A stretch of DNA of 60,000 nt from Diphasiastrum complanatum (GCA_029204225.1 CM055101.1:44888180-44948179), one strand, 5' to 3'. Shown: positions 1 through 12,900, numbered from the stretch's first letter. A program made the numbers and translations. The notes: generated from the letters alone by a model not told the origin.

Positions 1-264
1 TAAATTTTTTAGCACTTTTACAAAATGTGGCAGTAGTGTTTTTGTTTTATCCATCCCATCGATTACAAGACCCAAATACTTTTGAAAAAATTCCAAACAC
101 TTTTTCATGTGTTTTGCAAGCTTTTGTATTTCTATTGTCTGTTGCTCTTTGCGGATTTGAAGTCATTTTGTAATGTCCACTAAAAAAATTACACAAACAA
201 AACTGATTTAGTAAATTGAAAGCATAAAAGACATTTAAAATGAGTGTGAAAAAAATAACAAATT

Positions 265-1120
265 TTAGTATTTGTCAATTACCTTTTTCTTGGGCAGATT
301 TTGTTTGTTCTCTGAGCGCTTCAATCGCTCACAGATGGTACAAACAAACATTTTGAATTTTTTGAAAATTTTTATTAAACCAAAATCTCTCTTCCACAAA
401 TTTACGAAATAAGAATAACTTAAATGCTGAATGAACACTCTTGGACATTGCAAAATCTTTGTACATCAACCATATTTCCAATTTCGTGAAATTGTTTGGA
501 AGGTGGAAATATAGAGAATTTGGAAGTTTTTCAGCATGCATGTTAATGAAATGTGTCACCCACGCTTTTGCAATTAAGGAGTCCAGAGAAACAGTTCGAC
601 CTTGCAAACTTCAATCTTCTTGTAATCTCGTGTGAATGCGAGCAAGTCTTGAATTTTCAATTACACGAACACCTTTGAAAGCTTTACAAAAAACTTCAAC
701 TGTTTCCAAGAAGTAAGAGAAACCTTTTAGATCAGGCCTTACGGACAAACAAAGATGATGATTGTCTTTGAAAAAAGTTTGATCGAATTTGCTTAATTTC
801 AGCAAAGCTTAATTTTTGCAAACATGAGAAAACATAGCAAACTATGCTTTTGACTTTAAGAATTGCACGAGGTTCAGGCAAAAAATTTTGACGTTTTGTC
901 ATTCCACGACTCACTTGTAAATCCTTTCTAAACTTGTCTTTACCCTTCGATTCTACTCTGTAAGAAGAACTTGCGACATTAGCACTTAAAGGTGGTAGTA
1001 TTGATTCTGTACTTGTGACTTGTGCTTCTCGCATCTCTACTACATCTTCTTCTTGAATTTCATTGGAGGGCTCTAAGAATTCAGAAATTTCTTCTACATT
1101 AGAAAATGTGGTTGTTTTTT
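265..1120 (-). pseudogene. Unrecognised decayed gene
   Basis: Not recognised. On the minus strand, coding-like text runs with at least two frame changes: an acidic start (VEEISEFLEPSNEIQEED), LQVSRGMTKRQNFLPEPRAI, then TFFKDNHHLCLSVRPDLKGF and LETVEVFCKAFKGVRVIENS, then KAWVTHFINMHAEKLPNS and KDFAMSKSVHSAFKLFLF, ending near a C-x2-C motif (KMFVCTICERLKR). The last part loosely recalls plant transposase-like proteins in which a helix-rich region leads to a Cys pair, but I cannot assign a family. Frameshifts and stops show it is dead. Confidence 0.35.
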
Positions 1121-1980
1121 CTTAACAACATTGGATCTAATGGACCTTCATGCCTGTCTTGAACTATTCAAAGAATGAGTTCCTTGACGGGGGATGGTAG
1201 ACTAACTAGAATCAGTAACTGAGTGCTTGTTTGATTTTGAACCACTACGAATCTTAATTGAGAGTATATTGTTCGAGGATTTACGAGACACAAAGATGAA
1301 GATGAACTCGTACAAAATTCACTAATCTGTTTAGAACTTGGAATTACTTCATAGTTCTAACTTTGATGTCGGATGAAAAACTGGTACAAACTACATCATA
1401 GTAAGTTGCAGCAAGAGGAATTATGGAAGATGAGCTTTCCATTGCTGAAACTAATCAAAAAATAATTCACAGCAAAGATCTAGATAGCTGAAATTTTACG
1501 TCCACAATCAACACATGCTAAAATAAACTAACAACAAACAAAAAAGCTTTAAGATTCAATTCTATGCTAGGCATAGAAAGTTATGTCCGTCATAGGTTTC
1601 AAAAATTGGAAGTATGGCAGTATGCATAGAATATAAATGCCTGAAAATAGCAAAGCAAACTCGAACATTTTAAGGCAAGAGAACACAATGAGTTCAGATA
1701 GGAGCACTCTTTCTTAAATAGTCTAAAAGATTTAGGACTAAGGTTAGGGTTAGAATTAGGATAAAATTAAAGTTAGAGTTAGGATAAAATTTAGATCACT
1801 TATTAATCTCAAGTTCAACATGGTCCGCCTTGTTGACATCTTCAAACTCAAACATTTGAAGACGGTCCTGGTCTTTTTTTCCGTTCATGCTCAACATGGA
1901 TCCTCTCTCGAGCTATGTTGAGCATAGGTCCTCTTGTTCCTTTTTGATATTCCTGCTTTTTATTTTCATATCTTTATAAG
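1121..1980. other. AT-rich spacer with telomere-like stretch
   Basis: No gene seen. At 1738-1795 it reads CTAAGGTTAGGGTTAG and degenerate GTTAGAGTTAGGATAAAATT repeats, similar to interstitial telomeric sequence. Confidence 0.4.
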
Positions 1981-4061
1981 ATGGCTCAAACCAAGGTTCG
2001 TCCACCAATTAACCCATTGAATCTTCAAAAAGTGGACATGACAAACCACATGTTTTACTTTACCAAAGGTTACGAAAGACAAACTCACAGAGCTTTTCCT
2101 CTGGATAGTTGAAATTGCCAACAAAGGGCCGTCTACGTTTAAAGCACAAGGACATATGCTTTACAAAATGGCAGTGGCAGATGAAGAAGATGGCTTCACA
2201 AATATTCCTGTGAAAGCCATAGACAAAAAAACATTTACCTATATATATTGGAAAATGGCTTCACGAAGATTTGTCTCTGTGAACATCCGATTTTGAGAAA
2301 CTCTTTCGATGAAGCATTGAAGACCAATGTGAGTGACTTTCCTCTCTTTATCTCAAATTCTAAAACAATTAACTCATCCTTCTTTATGATTGGCATGGGT
2401 TTTGTTTCACCAAAGTTATTTTTCTCTCTTGTTTACAAAATTTTTGACAAATGGGAGAAGTTTGAAATAAAAGGATAGATTCCAAAAGGGACGTCATCTA
2501 CTAAGAAAAACCAATTCAGCCAACACTTGATCCTATCCCTCAAGATATGTGAACATTTGAGTGAAAAAATATCCAAGGCATTCATTCCCAGGATGTCGTT
2601 GTGAGTATGCTATCAAGAGTTGTCGACGAACTGCTCAACCTTGTAGAGATGGGAAAGGAATTCAAAGGTGATTTTTATTTTCATCTGTTTCTATTTTTCA
2701 TCATACCTAAATTTAGTGAATATAATGTGATTATCTTTTTCAAACAAACTTTTTATGAAAGTGCAAAAGGCAATGGTTAAAAATCTCAATTGTTAAGATT
2801 GGGCTGAGTGTCAGAGGTTGTACCCAAACAACTCCAACAATGAGGAGCTTCAAAGATTTTTGATTTTGTTCAAATATATGGTAAGCATACCTTTTAGTTT
2901 GTAATTGATTAATCATTGATGTGAAGGAATCATCTATACTAAGCATGAGCATCTACCTTCATAGCTTTCATGTTTTATAAATATGTCAAGTAAATTTTTC
3001 TTCCACTGCTTTAGCCATGCTTAGCATAAGCTCCTACTACAAGAAGTTGATTTAATGACTGCGATTTATGTTAACCTGCATGTTCAGCATAGGTGCACTT
3101 AACATTTGCAATTTTTATGAAAATAAGAAGAGTGGGCAACTTCTTGAGCAATTTAGAACCCACCTTCAGAAAGCGAAGGTTGAGAAGAGACAAAGGGAGA
3201 GTCATGAGACTGGGGACTCTGGCATTGAGGATGATCCAAAAGAGATGTTTGTCCCCAAGTCTATTGATGATCCCCCCTGTTTTTATACAGTTCAACAAGG
3301 CAATTCAAAAAAAATCACAAAATTTGTGAAAATAAGACCCTACATCCTTTGCATCGCAGATATTCCATACGAGTTTAAATTGGCAAGCTCATTGAATCGC
3401 CCTTTCAAGTACAATAATGGAGCTGCAGTGACCTCCAAGAAATCATCAACTACATCTTTTACTGTACTTGAAGGTCACTACAGCTTGCGAGTTATGTTGC
3501 TGGTTTCTTGGAGGTCACTACAGCTCCATTATGGACAATAATGATATTTCACTTCAATTGGCAACAAGTAGGTGTGCACAAAGCTCTACTCGAGATTTGC
3601 AATGCAGGAATCGATAATGCCATTTGATAAGTTTTGATAATGTTTTCTCATCCTACTGGTTGGATTTTGGATTTGTATAGTGGTAGTGGCACAACTAATG
3701 CATGTGCTATCCAAAAGGGCAGACATGTAGTGGTAGTATAATTAGATGAGAATTTAGTAAATTTTGTTAAAATAAAATTAATTGGAATCTCAATTTTGCC
3801 AAATGAATTTTAAGAAGTGGGTAAAAGATAGGTCCTTCCGAGAACATTATTGCTCCACTCTGTAAGGAGCCTCAACCACCTGGTGGCATTGTGGGTGATG
3901 AAAATAATCTTGCAAAGGTGGTCGAGCAACAACATAATGTAGTGGCAGACATTGTTATGCAGGAGCAGACATTGGCTCCAACATATACAAATGTTGAAAG
4001 ATCTGCTAGTCTTTATCGTAATGATCTTATTCAAAAACATTTACTAAAATTTCTTACATGA
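1981..4061 (+). pseudogene. DNA N4/N6 methyltransferase-like gene (beta class), decayed
   Basis: Coding text is broken by stops and possible introns (donor GTAAGC near 2880). Readable parts are MAQTKVRPPINPLNLQKVDM (1981), DVVVSMLSRVVDELLNLVEM (near 2600), and KKSGQLLEQFRTHLQKAKVE with IDDPPCFYTVQQGNSKKI (3130-3320). The catalytic motif IV, ILCIADIPYEFKLASS, has DIPY at 3359-3370. After a rearranged stretch comes the SAM-binding motif I, WILDLYSGSGTTNACAIQKG (3661-3720), then LDENLVNFVKIKLIG and a C-terminal tail ending at 4061. Catalytic motif before SAM motif is the beta-class order of bacterial-type amino-methyltransferases, which methylate adenine N6 or cytosine N4 in DNA. Plant-type cytosine-5 or MT-A70 enzymes look different. 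Confidence 0.6.
3416..3531. repeat. Inverted repeat inside the methyltransferase relic
   Basis: TGGAGCTGCAGTGACCTCCA with AGAAA at 3418-3442 is repeated inverted at 3504-3529, one mismatch. A third, direct partial copy (GGTCACTACAGCT) lies at 3473-3485. This is where the region between motifs IV and I is scrambled. Confidence 0.8.
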
Positions 4062-4942
4062 CTCCGTCCAAATTGAAATCTTAACGAAAAATAGCTTCTT
4101 ACAAATAATTAATTAATTTTTAGATTTAAAATTCAAAATTTCCACGAATTCCAAAGTTCGTAAAGGCTTCAAAAAAAAATGGGTCCTCCACCATTTCCCA
4201 TTTCAAAAGATTGTGTTTTGTACCTCCAATACCTACAAGACATTAATAAAGCCATAGTGATTATTTTTGTATCTCCTTCACCTTTAGAGTTGAATTGCCT
4301 CCTCTATTGATCGAGTTGAGTGTCTTGAATGAAGCCCACATTGGATTGTGAGAGGTGAAGCTTTTATGCTTCTTGGACATGCAAGCTATGCTTGAAAGCA
4401 AGAGAGATGATGAGGTAAAGACATTGAGAGTGCAATTCGAAAAGTCATCATCGGCATTCTTGTTTCCTATGTTGCATGTAGTATCTTCATGCAAGGTGTG
4501 TATTGTTCTTCGCAGGGTGATGAAGAGTCTGTTAAGTTAATTACAAGTACATGCAAGCATCTATGAAGAGATTTCAATGACACATGGAGCGCGAGTGGTC
4601 AACGATGATGTTGCCAATTGTAGGCAAATGGGTGATCATTTATAACGCACATTGGGGTGATCAATTTTGTCACTTGCATCCATCACACCTACAGCCCTCG
4701 CAGTCTCTCTTTCGTTACCAACAAGACGAGCTCTTGTAACATCCCGTTCATCCAGCTCATTGGATATAAAGAAGTGAACACTTACTCATTTTTCATACCA
4801 CTCATTTGTGTTGGGGAGATTATTACAGGTCTGGTGTTCTCTTTTTTTAAATCAAATAGAGTCTTTTTTCTTGATGTAAATGTGCATCTCCTTATGTTGT
4901 CTTTCTTAAAAGCTGGTCATGGTCGTCTATTCTATAATAATG
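4062..4942. other. No gene recognised
   Basis: Open stretches at 4355-4540 and 4657-5004 (plus) are short, hydrophobic or low in coding character. The second overlaps the tRNA-like insertion, so it is probably chance. Confidence 0.4.
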
Positions 4943-5027
4943 CTTCTTGGTTTCCAAGGGGAGGCTCGAACCTGAGACCAAAGAAATTTTGGATGTCAAG
5001 CTAACCAACTGAGCCAACCCCTCATTT
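4943..5027 (-). mobile_element. tRNA-like mini-SINE, copy 1
   Basis: An 85-bp insertion whose minus strand carries TGGCTCAGTTGG (box A) and GGTTCGAGCCT (box B), the internal Pol III promoter of tRNAs. It is flanked by the perfect 10-bp repeat TATAATAATG at 4933-4942 and 5028-5037. Nothing resembling a LINE tail or poly-A is seen inside. It shares its body with 15696-15783, so the pair defines a family. Confidence 0.75.
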
Positions 5028-5039
5028 TATAATAATGAC

Positions 5040-6822
5040 ATTTTCAAATAAGAAATGGCCTGCATCTTAAAAATGTCAGGGCTAAGCTCTAAAGACACTG
5101 TAGTGATAGGTATTCACTATGCACAACTTTCTGTGCCACAGAAGCTCAACAGATTTTGATTTCTAGCAATTTCCAAGTAACACCTCAGAAATGTAAAAAA
5201 ATTCAACGTAAATCTAGCTTTATAACAATATTTTTCTCCCCAAAACATTGTGCTAGTAAGAAAAAAGAAAAGAGCTCCTGTGTTCCCAAACATTATGCAA
5301 TTTTTTTTTTGCAGCCTTCCAGAATTTAGAGAGATAAACGACTATGGAATCAACAATATATGATCAAATTCCCTTGTTCCCCTGCTCTAGAGCAAACGTA
5401 TCTCTAAGCAGATACAACATGTTCCTCATTTAAAGTGACAAAGTTGCTGAAAGTCAGATGTGCACTTTTGAAAATTGAGACCTTCCCTAGAAAGCCATTG
5501 TTCACATTCTGTTGACTAACTCAGGGAGATTGTGTTAGATTTATTTATTGCACTGCAAGCAACCATGATACCATCTAAGTTCTGCCAGAAGCCATCAAGT
5601 CTGTGCTATTATGGGGTGTACTGATCAGCAAAATCCGATACTTGAAGTCAAGATTTTGGACTCGAAGTCAAAAGTCTAAAAACTGGTTTGACACTTTTGT
5701 TGTTAAGTAAAACGTTTTGAAACTTCAACATGCCATTCACAACCTCAGCCTGTTAGTACTGGAACATTACAAGAATATTTTAAAACTCGAATGTTTCAGC
5801 ACTCCACATTGCAACACAGTTTGTAATTATGTTCTTATTGAAACCTTATTTTCTTTGAAGTTTTCTAGTTGATAAGTGCTGTCAGCTAGAGGGTATACAG
5901 CAGCTATGTTGTCTGTGTTTAAAGTTTAAACCAATGTTTGTGGGCAAAAATTGAAAAGCTATGCCCAGCTTGGTTCTCATAATCAAGGTTCTATAATTGG
6001 TAAACTTTAGAAACGCTAGGCTCAAAACAGAAGTGTGACTGCTCATCTGTAGAGATGATATAGCACAATATTCTAACATATCCACTGTCCTACAACATAT
6101 GCAGCAATTAGAAGTTTCCTCACCCCAGTGCTTCCCATCTTGGTAACACTTCGGTAGTTATAAATTTTCTAGAAAAACACAGATAAAGATAGATGAAGAA
6201 CTTGCAAAATAATTGAAGGAGCATATGCACTTTTCCTGTGTACATTATTTGAATTTATTTCATATAGCTTTTAAGTTTTAAGTAGAACTAGTTCAGTCCT
6301 TCCTCAAGAACAAGGAACATAAATTTCAAAACTGCCATCATTATTCTGTACATGTGTGATGGATTAGAAGGAAACTCACCATCTTAGAGGGCCCTTTATA
6401 AATGACTTTAATGTGCAACAGTCCTGGATTAAGCATGTCGGATGTGGCACTTGGTTTTAAGTATGGCTTTACAATGTGTTAAAGGTCACTTTACATACCC
6501 CTCCTAACAGTGCCAATTGCAAATAGTGCTGCTGAAAGCACAAAGATATGAACAAACTGCACAGCAGCAACATTTCATGCAACATCAAAATCAATCAGAA
6601 TAAGTATTGCAAAGAGGCAACTTAGTTTGAGTCCCATACAGAAACTTAAACGACTATAATAGCGAGAAGTTGAACATACAATCTAGGTAATAACAATTTG
6701 TGAACTTATCGAATTTCACGGAATAGGTCTACAATAAGCAACTGCCTATACTATCAGATTGATATGGTCACCTTGTTGCAAATCAGCGATCAATTCAATG
6801 GAAGTGAAGCATCAAGGGGCAA
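5040..6822. other. 3' flank of EIF2D, no gene recognised
   Basis: AT-rich sequence without a convincing coding region. The EIF2D 3' UTR must lie in its upper part. The clearest AATAAA on the minus strand is at 6254-6259, about 565 bp past the stop, so polyadenylation there is possible but not shown. Confidence 0.4.
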
Positions 6823-6947
6823 CTAACGCTTGGTTTTGTCCAAAATTTCAATAAATTTTTTTGGTATGCTGTAATGCTGAACCAGATGTCTTCCCAAGTC
6901 TTCCAAAACACCTCCTTGGACAAGAACTTCATATTGGCCCCTTTTGC
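6823..6947 (-). CDS. EIF2D: EIF2D last coding exon (C-terminal SUI1)
   Basis: Encodes residues 572-612 and the TAG stop. It contains YEVLVQGGVLEDLGRHLVQ and IPKKFIEILDKTKR, the C-terminal half of the eIF1/SUI1 fold that acts at the ribosomal P site. The acceptor is TGGGCAG. Length and frame (2 bases plus 41 codons) fit the exon 7 donor exactly. Confidence 0.95.
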
Positions 6948-9900
6948 CTGCCCAGATTAGAAATCTTTAGTCTCAATGCTTCATAAGAATATCACATTCG
7001 GATACCTGTACACATAACAGAATGTGGCAGAGACAAATGCAGGCAGACTTGTGACAGAAACAAACATTCTGCAACCGCCCATCAAAAGACTACAGAGAGT
7101 TTCAACTAGGTAAAACAATGACAGTAGTATACACTCGCACCAGGAATCTCAAACAGCTAGCTCATGAGCTACCTGGCAGAATGCTCCTATAAGAAAATCT
7201 ATAAGGCCGACAAACCGAGTAATAAACAAGTCATCTCTTCAGGAAAGCCATAAAAATGTAGGTCTTGAGGAAAGTCCACAAGCATTTGTATTGTATCAAG
7301 AATACATATTTCAGGCAACCAAATAAAATTACTCTAACCACACTTCAAAGAGGACTCCCTGGGTCAATATTCCACATTACAACCTACCCTATTACTACAA
7401 AATTTTGTCCTCAAAATTGTGGCTAGTTATGGGAATCGATTCAACGATATTCAGTTCTGAAAATGATGGAAAGGTGAATGTAATCCATCTACTTGTATAG
7501 TTGGAGATTGTTACAATCTGGTGTGAGGTTGCCGCGTAGCTTCGTCACGTGGCAAACCCTTCCGTCTAACCAAGAGTCAGCAATGATCTTAGTCTTCAAA
7601 ATTCTGAATACAAAAGTTGATGTTCTTTCCTCATCAACTGGAGGCAATCGCACAACATCTGTCCCTAAGATTCTCATGCTACTTTTTGATTGTGACACAT
7701 GGAATACACTGTGCAATTTAGTATCCTTTGGAAGAAGTCATAAGCTAGTTGACCCACTCTTTTAAGGATTTTATAAGCTCCAGATTAATAGTTGCCCAGA
7801 ATCGCGATTCTGGGAAAAACGTTTCCAGAAACGCGTTTCTGGACACAGAATCGTTAAAAGAAACAGATTATTTTTTTTGTTTGCCCTAGATAGTAATTGA
7901 TGCATCTAACTGGACTACATTGTAACCGAAACATTCTGCAACCTACATTAATGTATTGCCCTTGATTAGAGCTTTAATCTGATACCCATATTGCCCAAAA
8001 AATCAAAAATCAAAAATCAAAACTCAAAAAAAAAGGTTTCTGAGAATCGCTTGCCCAAACCAGAAATGCAGTTCAGCAACGTGTTTTCAGAAACACTGGG
8101 CAACTCAGCCTCCAATATACCTTAACGTTAACTTTAATCATTTTGTAGGCCCCCTTCTCGTTTTTCTTTGCTTGTTGGAGCCCTAGAAAACCCAATCTCC
8201 CACCATGACTTCTCTATCTTTATTCTGAGGTCAGCATTAGAATTTCATCCTAGCTTGGGCTTTGATTGAGAGATTTTTGGAAGCCTGAAAAATTTAACTT
8301 CACTTGATCAAACATGTCAAGTGCAGATTGCATCTGTAATTTGCTTATGAGGGCTTTTAGTTAACGATTTCAAGCTAAATGTAACCATTAACATCGAAAA
8401 CCAGACACTATAATTCTCAAAAGAAAAACATGGCTTAGCAACATCAACAAAGTACTATCATGTCTGTGGCAGCACTGAATCGAAATCAACAGTGTGTCAA
8501 ATAAAGAGAGAATATGAGCCAAGGAAAGTTGCTCTCATTTTGTCAAATGTGAATGCAAGATCCCTTTTAAAAGGCTGTTTGGGAAAGAAAATACAACAGC
8601 ACTGGCACACCGTCATTCATGAAGCATGAAATATACACGTGTTCCTTGCCACCTGGCATGCACAGAGTGCACACACACGGAAGGGATGGGGTAAAGGAAA
8701 AATACTCGATGTGCAGACTTGAGAGCATGGGGCCTTTAAAGGGTATGACTTCCTGCCTGCGAAAATTTTTCCTAAAAGTTCTGTGAAAGGTCTGTCGATT
8801 CACAACAAGGAGATTTTAATTATCCTAAAATTAGACACTTCCTAACAAAACCAGTCTTATGATTTATGATCAGCAACAAATTCCCATACATTAGTAACAC
8901 GTCTGCAGACAAATCACAGGATGCTTGAAGAGTAGCTTACCAGGTAGTTCAGTCACTGATGTACTGCAAGCGAACTTTTTCTGAAGTTCTGCCGCAAGTA
9001 GTTCAGCATCTACCAAAAATGACTCCAAACCAGAAACACGAGTAACTTTTTTATTTCCTTGTCGCCGTTCTGTAACAATCTGGACACTCCTCAGAGCACC
9101 TTTTCTTAGTATTGACTCAGTTCCTCTAGTCACCTTGTGGTGTGCTTGCATCCGGCTAATGAAAGTTTTCTCTAAATCCTTTTTATTGATTTCAGCTGGA
9201 TAAGTGCTACCTTTTTTGACAGTACCTTTGTACAGAGCATCACACAAGGTAGCATCTAGCACAATAACACTCTCGTCATCTTTCTTTGCCAAATTCTCCT
9301 TTTGCACATAGGCAAAAATAACATTCGATGCCTCCAAGAAATTGTAGTACTTGTTAAAGTCGACACCCATGGCTTCAAAAATTGGGTTAACATGTGAACT
9401 AGGCTTCCACACTTCGGAAACCTCCAGTTGAACCTTTTCTTGTGACTGATCATTAGCGACAGGTCTGGCAGCTCCCTCTAGGCTGGAAACCCTCTTCTCA
9501 GGCTTGAACCCAAGATAATCTGAATGCTGTTTATTAATTGCAAGAATCATAACTTCTTTACGATGCTTGTCTTCCTTCACTGAAATCTGCATTGAAAGAG
9601 AATTCCCATCGTATGGATTTCAGTAATCTGGAAAGTAAAGATCGAATTTTTGAGTGATTTAAGGAAAATGCTGACTTCAATGATATTAGCCTAAGGAAGT
9701 TGATGCCCTTACCAGCCCAATCGACGATTTTACTTGAAGCCACTTTGACAGCTTCTTGTGAGATGATTTTTTGATGTCTAGAACACTACCTGGTGGCCTG
9801 CAGGCTATAACATGGCTTGACCTGTTCCACCAGATAACGTAGAAACATGTCAAAATAAAAATTAACTCAGAACAAAATTTCTTTGAAATTTTTAAAGAAA

Positions 9901-12900
9901 CAATGAAAACAGAATGCTCTACAGTAAGCGAAGGTAGATATTTTGTTGAATAGTTCCAAAGATTCTTAAAGCACGAAGAACAAAAACCTCACGTGAGATC
10001 CCATCTTCACTGTTGGCCACCCACCTTTCTTGACCCCAAAAGACTGGTACTAGGGGGCAAGGGAAATTTGTCTAGTGAGCTTATATGGAGGTTGTTTATA
10101 CACCTAAACTTTGCGTATGGGACGTTTCTTGCACCTTCACTGGGTACCACAAGCTCCAACCTGCTGCTTGCAAAACAGGTATGCCAACACCGCCAGTCAA
10201 GCAAGCACAATGAAATTTATTCCAGCCACAAGAGGAGGTAGCATGGGTGAAGGGTTTGCCTGATGATGTGGTTAATCTTGATGCAATCAATGACAAAGAG
10301 GCGAGACAAAAAAAAAATTCCAATGCACTACAAGGGGCGATTCTTCATCTATGTGGTTACTAGCTGGGCAATGCTCATGGTCCTACATGTTGAGGCAAGC
10401 AATGAAGCAATTTCAACAACAACAATGAGCTTGCACAGATCTAAAGCCTGCCCACGCACACAGGTAGCCCCTGAGGCAGGTCCCAAGGATCTGTTGCATG
10501 CTAAATGACAGAGGTCGAGACAAATCAAGAATCAGTGGTAGGGGAAGAGGTACCAAGTTGAAACCTAAACTTTTCTAGAGAGGACTCGTTATTCTGTACA
10601 GGACATAGTGAAACGAGGAACACTAGTTTTGTACGTAAACTTTTCATAGCTCTATGTAGCCTACATGCATAGATTTTATGAACCGTGAACGGTTTCACCA
10701 CGTTTCTGAGAACCGTACAGTTCACAAAAAAACTTGGCTGGAACCGTGGTGAACCGTACAATTAATTAATTGATTAATTAATCAATTTTCTTTTATTTTC
10801 CCACCCCCAAAAATAGCCCAAAAAAAGGCCAAATAAAGCAGATTTGCTTAGGGAGTTTAGGTTGTTTTTTGGGGAGGACCATAGCATTTATTCAATTAAT
10901 TAATCAATGGTTTTTTTTTTTTTAACTACCCACCCACAAAAACAGCCCAAATACCTGAATTGTTAAGAGAGAGGGGGAGGCTATCATAGTAAACCATTTC
11001 ATTACGGTGTACAAATAAATTAGACATCCATAATGGAAAACAAGTGAGATGCTTTGTATATAATCTCATCATATAAAGCCCGCCACATACGGCTGGGGTC
11101 TGACCTCAAAAAAACACAATATGAATGGAACATAAATGAACAACATGACAAAATCTACAACATGTCCTCAAGATGCATGTGTGGCATCCGGATCATCAGA
11201 ATCATCTGACTCAGCCTCCTCTGTCACAGCCTGACTGAAGTCATGTAATACATCTCCCTCAATCTGTGACCCTGACAAAGTGATGCGCGATGCACCTCTG
11301 CCAGAGCCTGGCGGCCTCCCTCTTGGTCTACGTGCCTCTGTATGACTAGAACCTCTGCCCCCCTGTCAGATCCTGGAGGCCTTCCTGGACGCCTCCGAGC
11401 TGGTGCTGTGGAAGCCGATGTAGTAGGAGGTACCGCTGATGCAGGAATGGGTGTGGCCTGAGATGCAGGCACCCTAAATGTAGGCGGAGTGTATGAATAC
11501 AGCTGTATTGCAGGCTAGGCAGGGACAACTCCTCGTGGATAGTAACTTGCTGGAAGAAAGGGTCTATGAGTGGAACCCTCTGGCATGGCAGGAGTAGGCC
11601 GTGGTGCAACTGCTGTAAGATGAGGCCGAGGCTGTACACCAATCGGAAAAGTTGGTGTCTGGCCTAGGGAGGCAACGTGCAGGTGCCGGTGGTGGAATGT
11701 GGGGGGCAGCAATATAAGTGGATGCAACAACCAGAGTAGGTGGCTGAGCAGGAGGTACCGTTTGTGTGGGCGTTGTATGCCTTGGAGCTGTATGAGTAGG
11801 AGCCGTACAAGTCGCAGTCGTATGTGTAGCAGCTGATGGTGCTAGATGTGGCTGAGTACGTGCATGTGGTGAGAGCCACCCCAGATCATCAATGTCATCC
11901 TCACCCTGTCCATACCGAAGGAGGTCTGACATGGTCCTCTAGCGAACACGACGGGTCCGATCTGCATCATCATCATCATGAACATCTACAGGGGCCTGTG
12001 AATCCTGCATACCATCAATCCCTCCCACTGTGGGACAAGCATCTCCACCCTCTGCTGTACCCCCTGCAAAAGCGTCATGTGCCATATGGTCCGCATCCCC
12101 AACATTTGTTGCATCCACTGTCTCTCTCTCATGTTGTATATCCTCTGCTAGTGGATCAGGTCGATACACATCCTGCTCTGGTAGATCTAGCTCATACATC
12201 CCTGCCATCATCCTCTGTAATCGATCATCATTCAGGCCATAGTCTAGGTCTGCCTCAGCCCATGGTCTCCAACCTGGGAGCAGAAATACCCAAATCATCA
12301 TCATCATCATCATCATCCTCCTCATCAGCACCCATGCCCATACCTGTCCCCTGGCCAGCACTTGTATCCTGATCATGACCCACTCTGTCCATCAACAATA
12401 GTCTAACCCGCATCATCTCTCTCTGTCTCTGCCGCAATGTCAGCCGCAACATCAGCCCTCGGCATGGGTCTGGTGGAATCAATGGGATCATCAATGCCTA
12501 GTAAACAATTCGAGGGCAACACCTCTGGAGGGTCCACAATAGATGCAGTCTGTCAGCCTTGCATTGGTGTTGCAAAAAACCAATCGTGCCATCTGTGCAA
12601 TAGAAAGGCGAATACGCCTTTTTGTGTGAATCAATGAAAATGTGCTCCAGTTGCGCTCGCATACACTAGAGGAACAATCCTATTGACAATCATAAAATTC
12701 AAAAAAGCGCATTAGTTGATTTCATCCATTTAACACCCATCTTTAACCACATAGAACTTGGTGGGTAAAGAAATACCTGTGATAGCACTCGTAAGGCCAG
12801 CTTTTGTAAAGTTGGGCATGCAGAACCATAAAGGTCCCACCAAGTCACCGCTTTCTCCCGCCTGCTGGGATTCAGCACCGCATGATGGCCAAACACACCA

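Noticed and set aside
4657-5004. 115-codon open frame
   Set aside because: Reads into the antisense of the tRNA-like insertion; no motif and no neighbouring exons.
4943-5027. Functional tRNA gene
   Set aside because: Boxes A and B are good, but the acceptor and T-arm strands do not pair and the unit has target duplications, so it is a retroposed copy.
7489-7765. Open frames on both strands in intron 7
   Set aside because: They mirror each other, have no motif, and lie within an intron of EIF2D.
11836-12372. 178-codon plus-strand frame rich in His, Pro and Ser
   Set aside because: Antisense of the acidic tail of the hAT transposase; the Ser run comes from the Asp codons on the coding strand.
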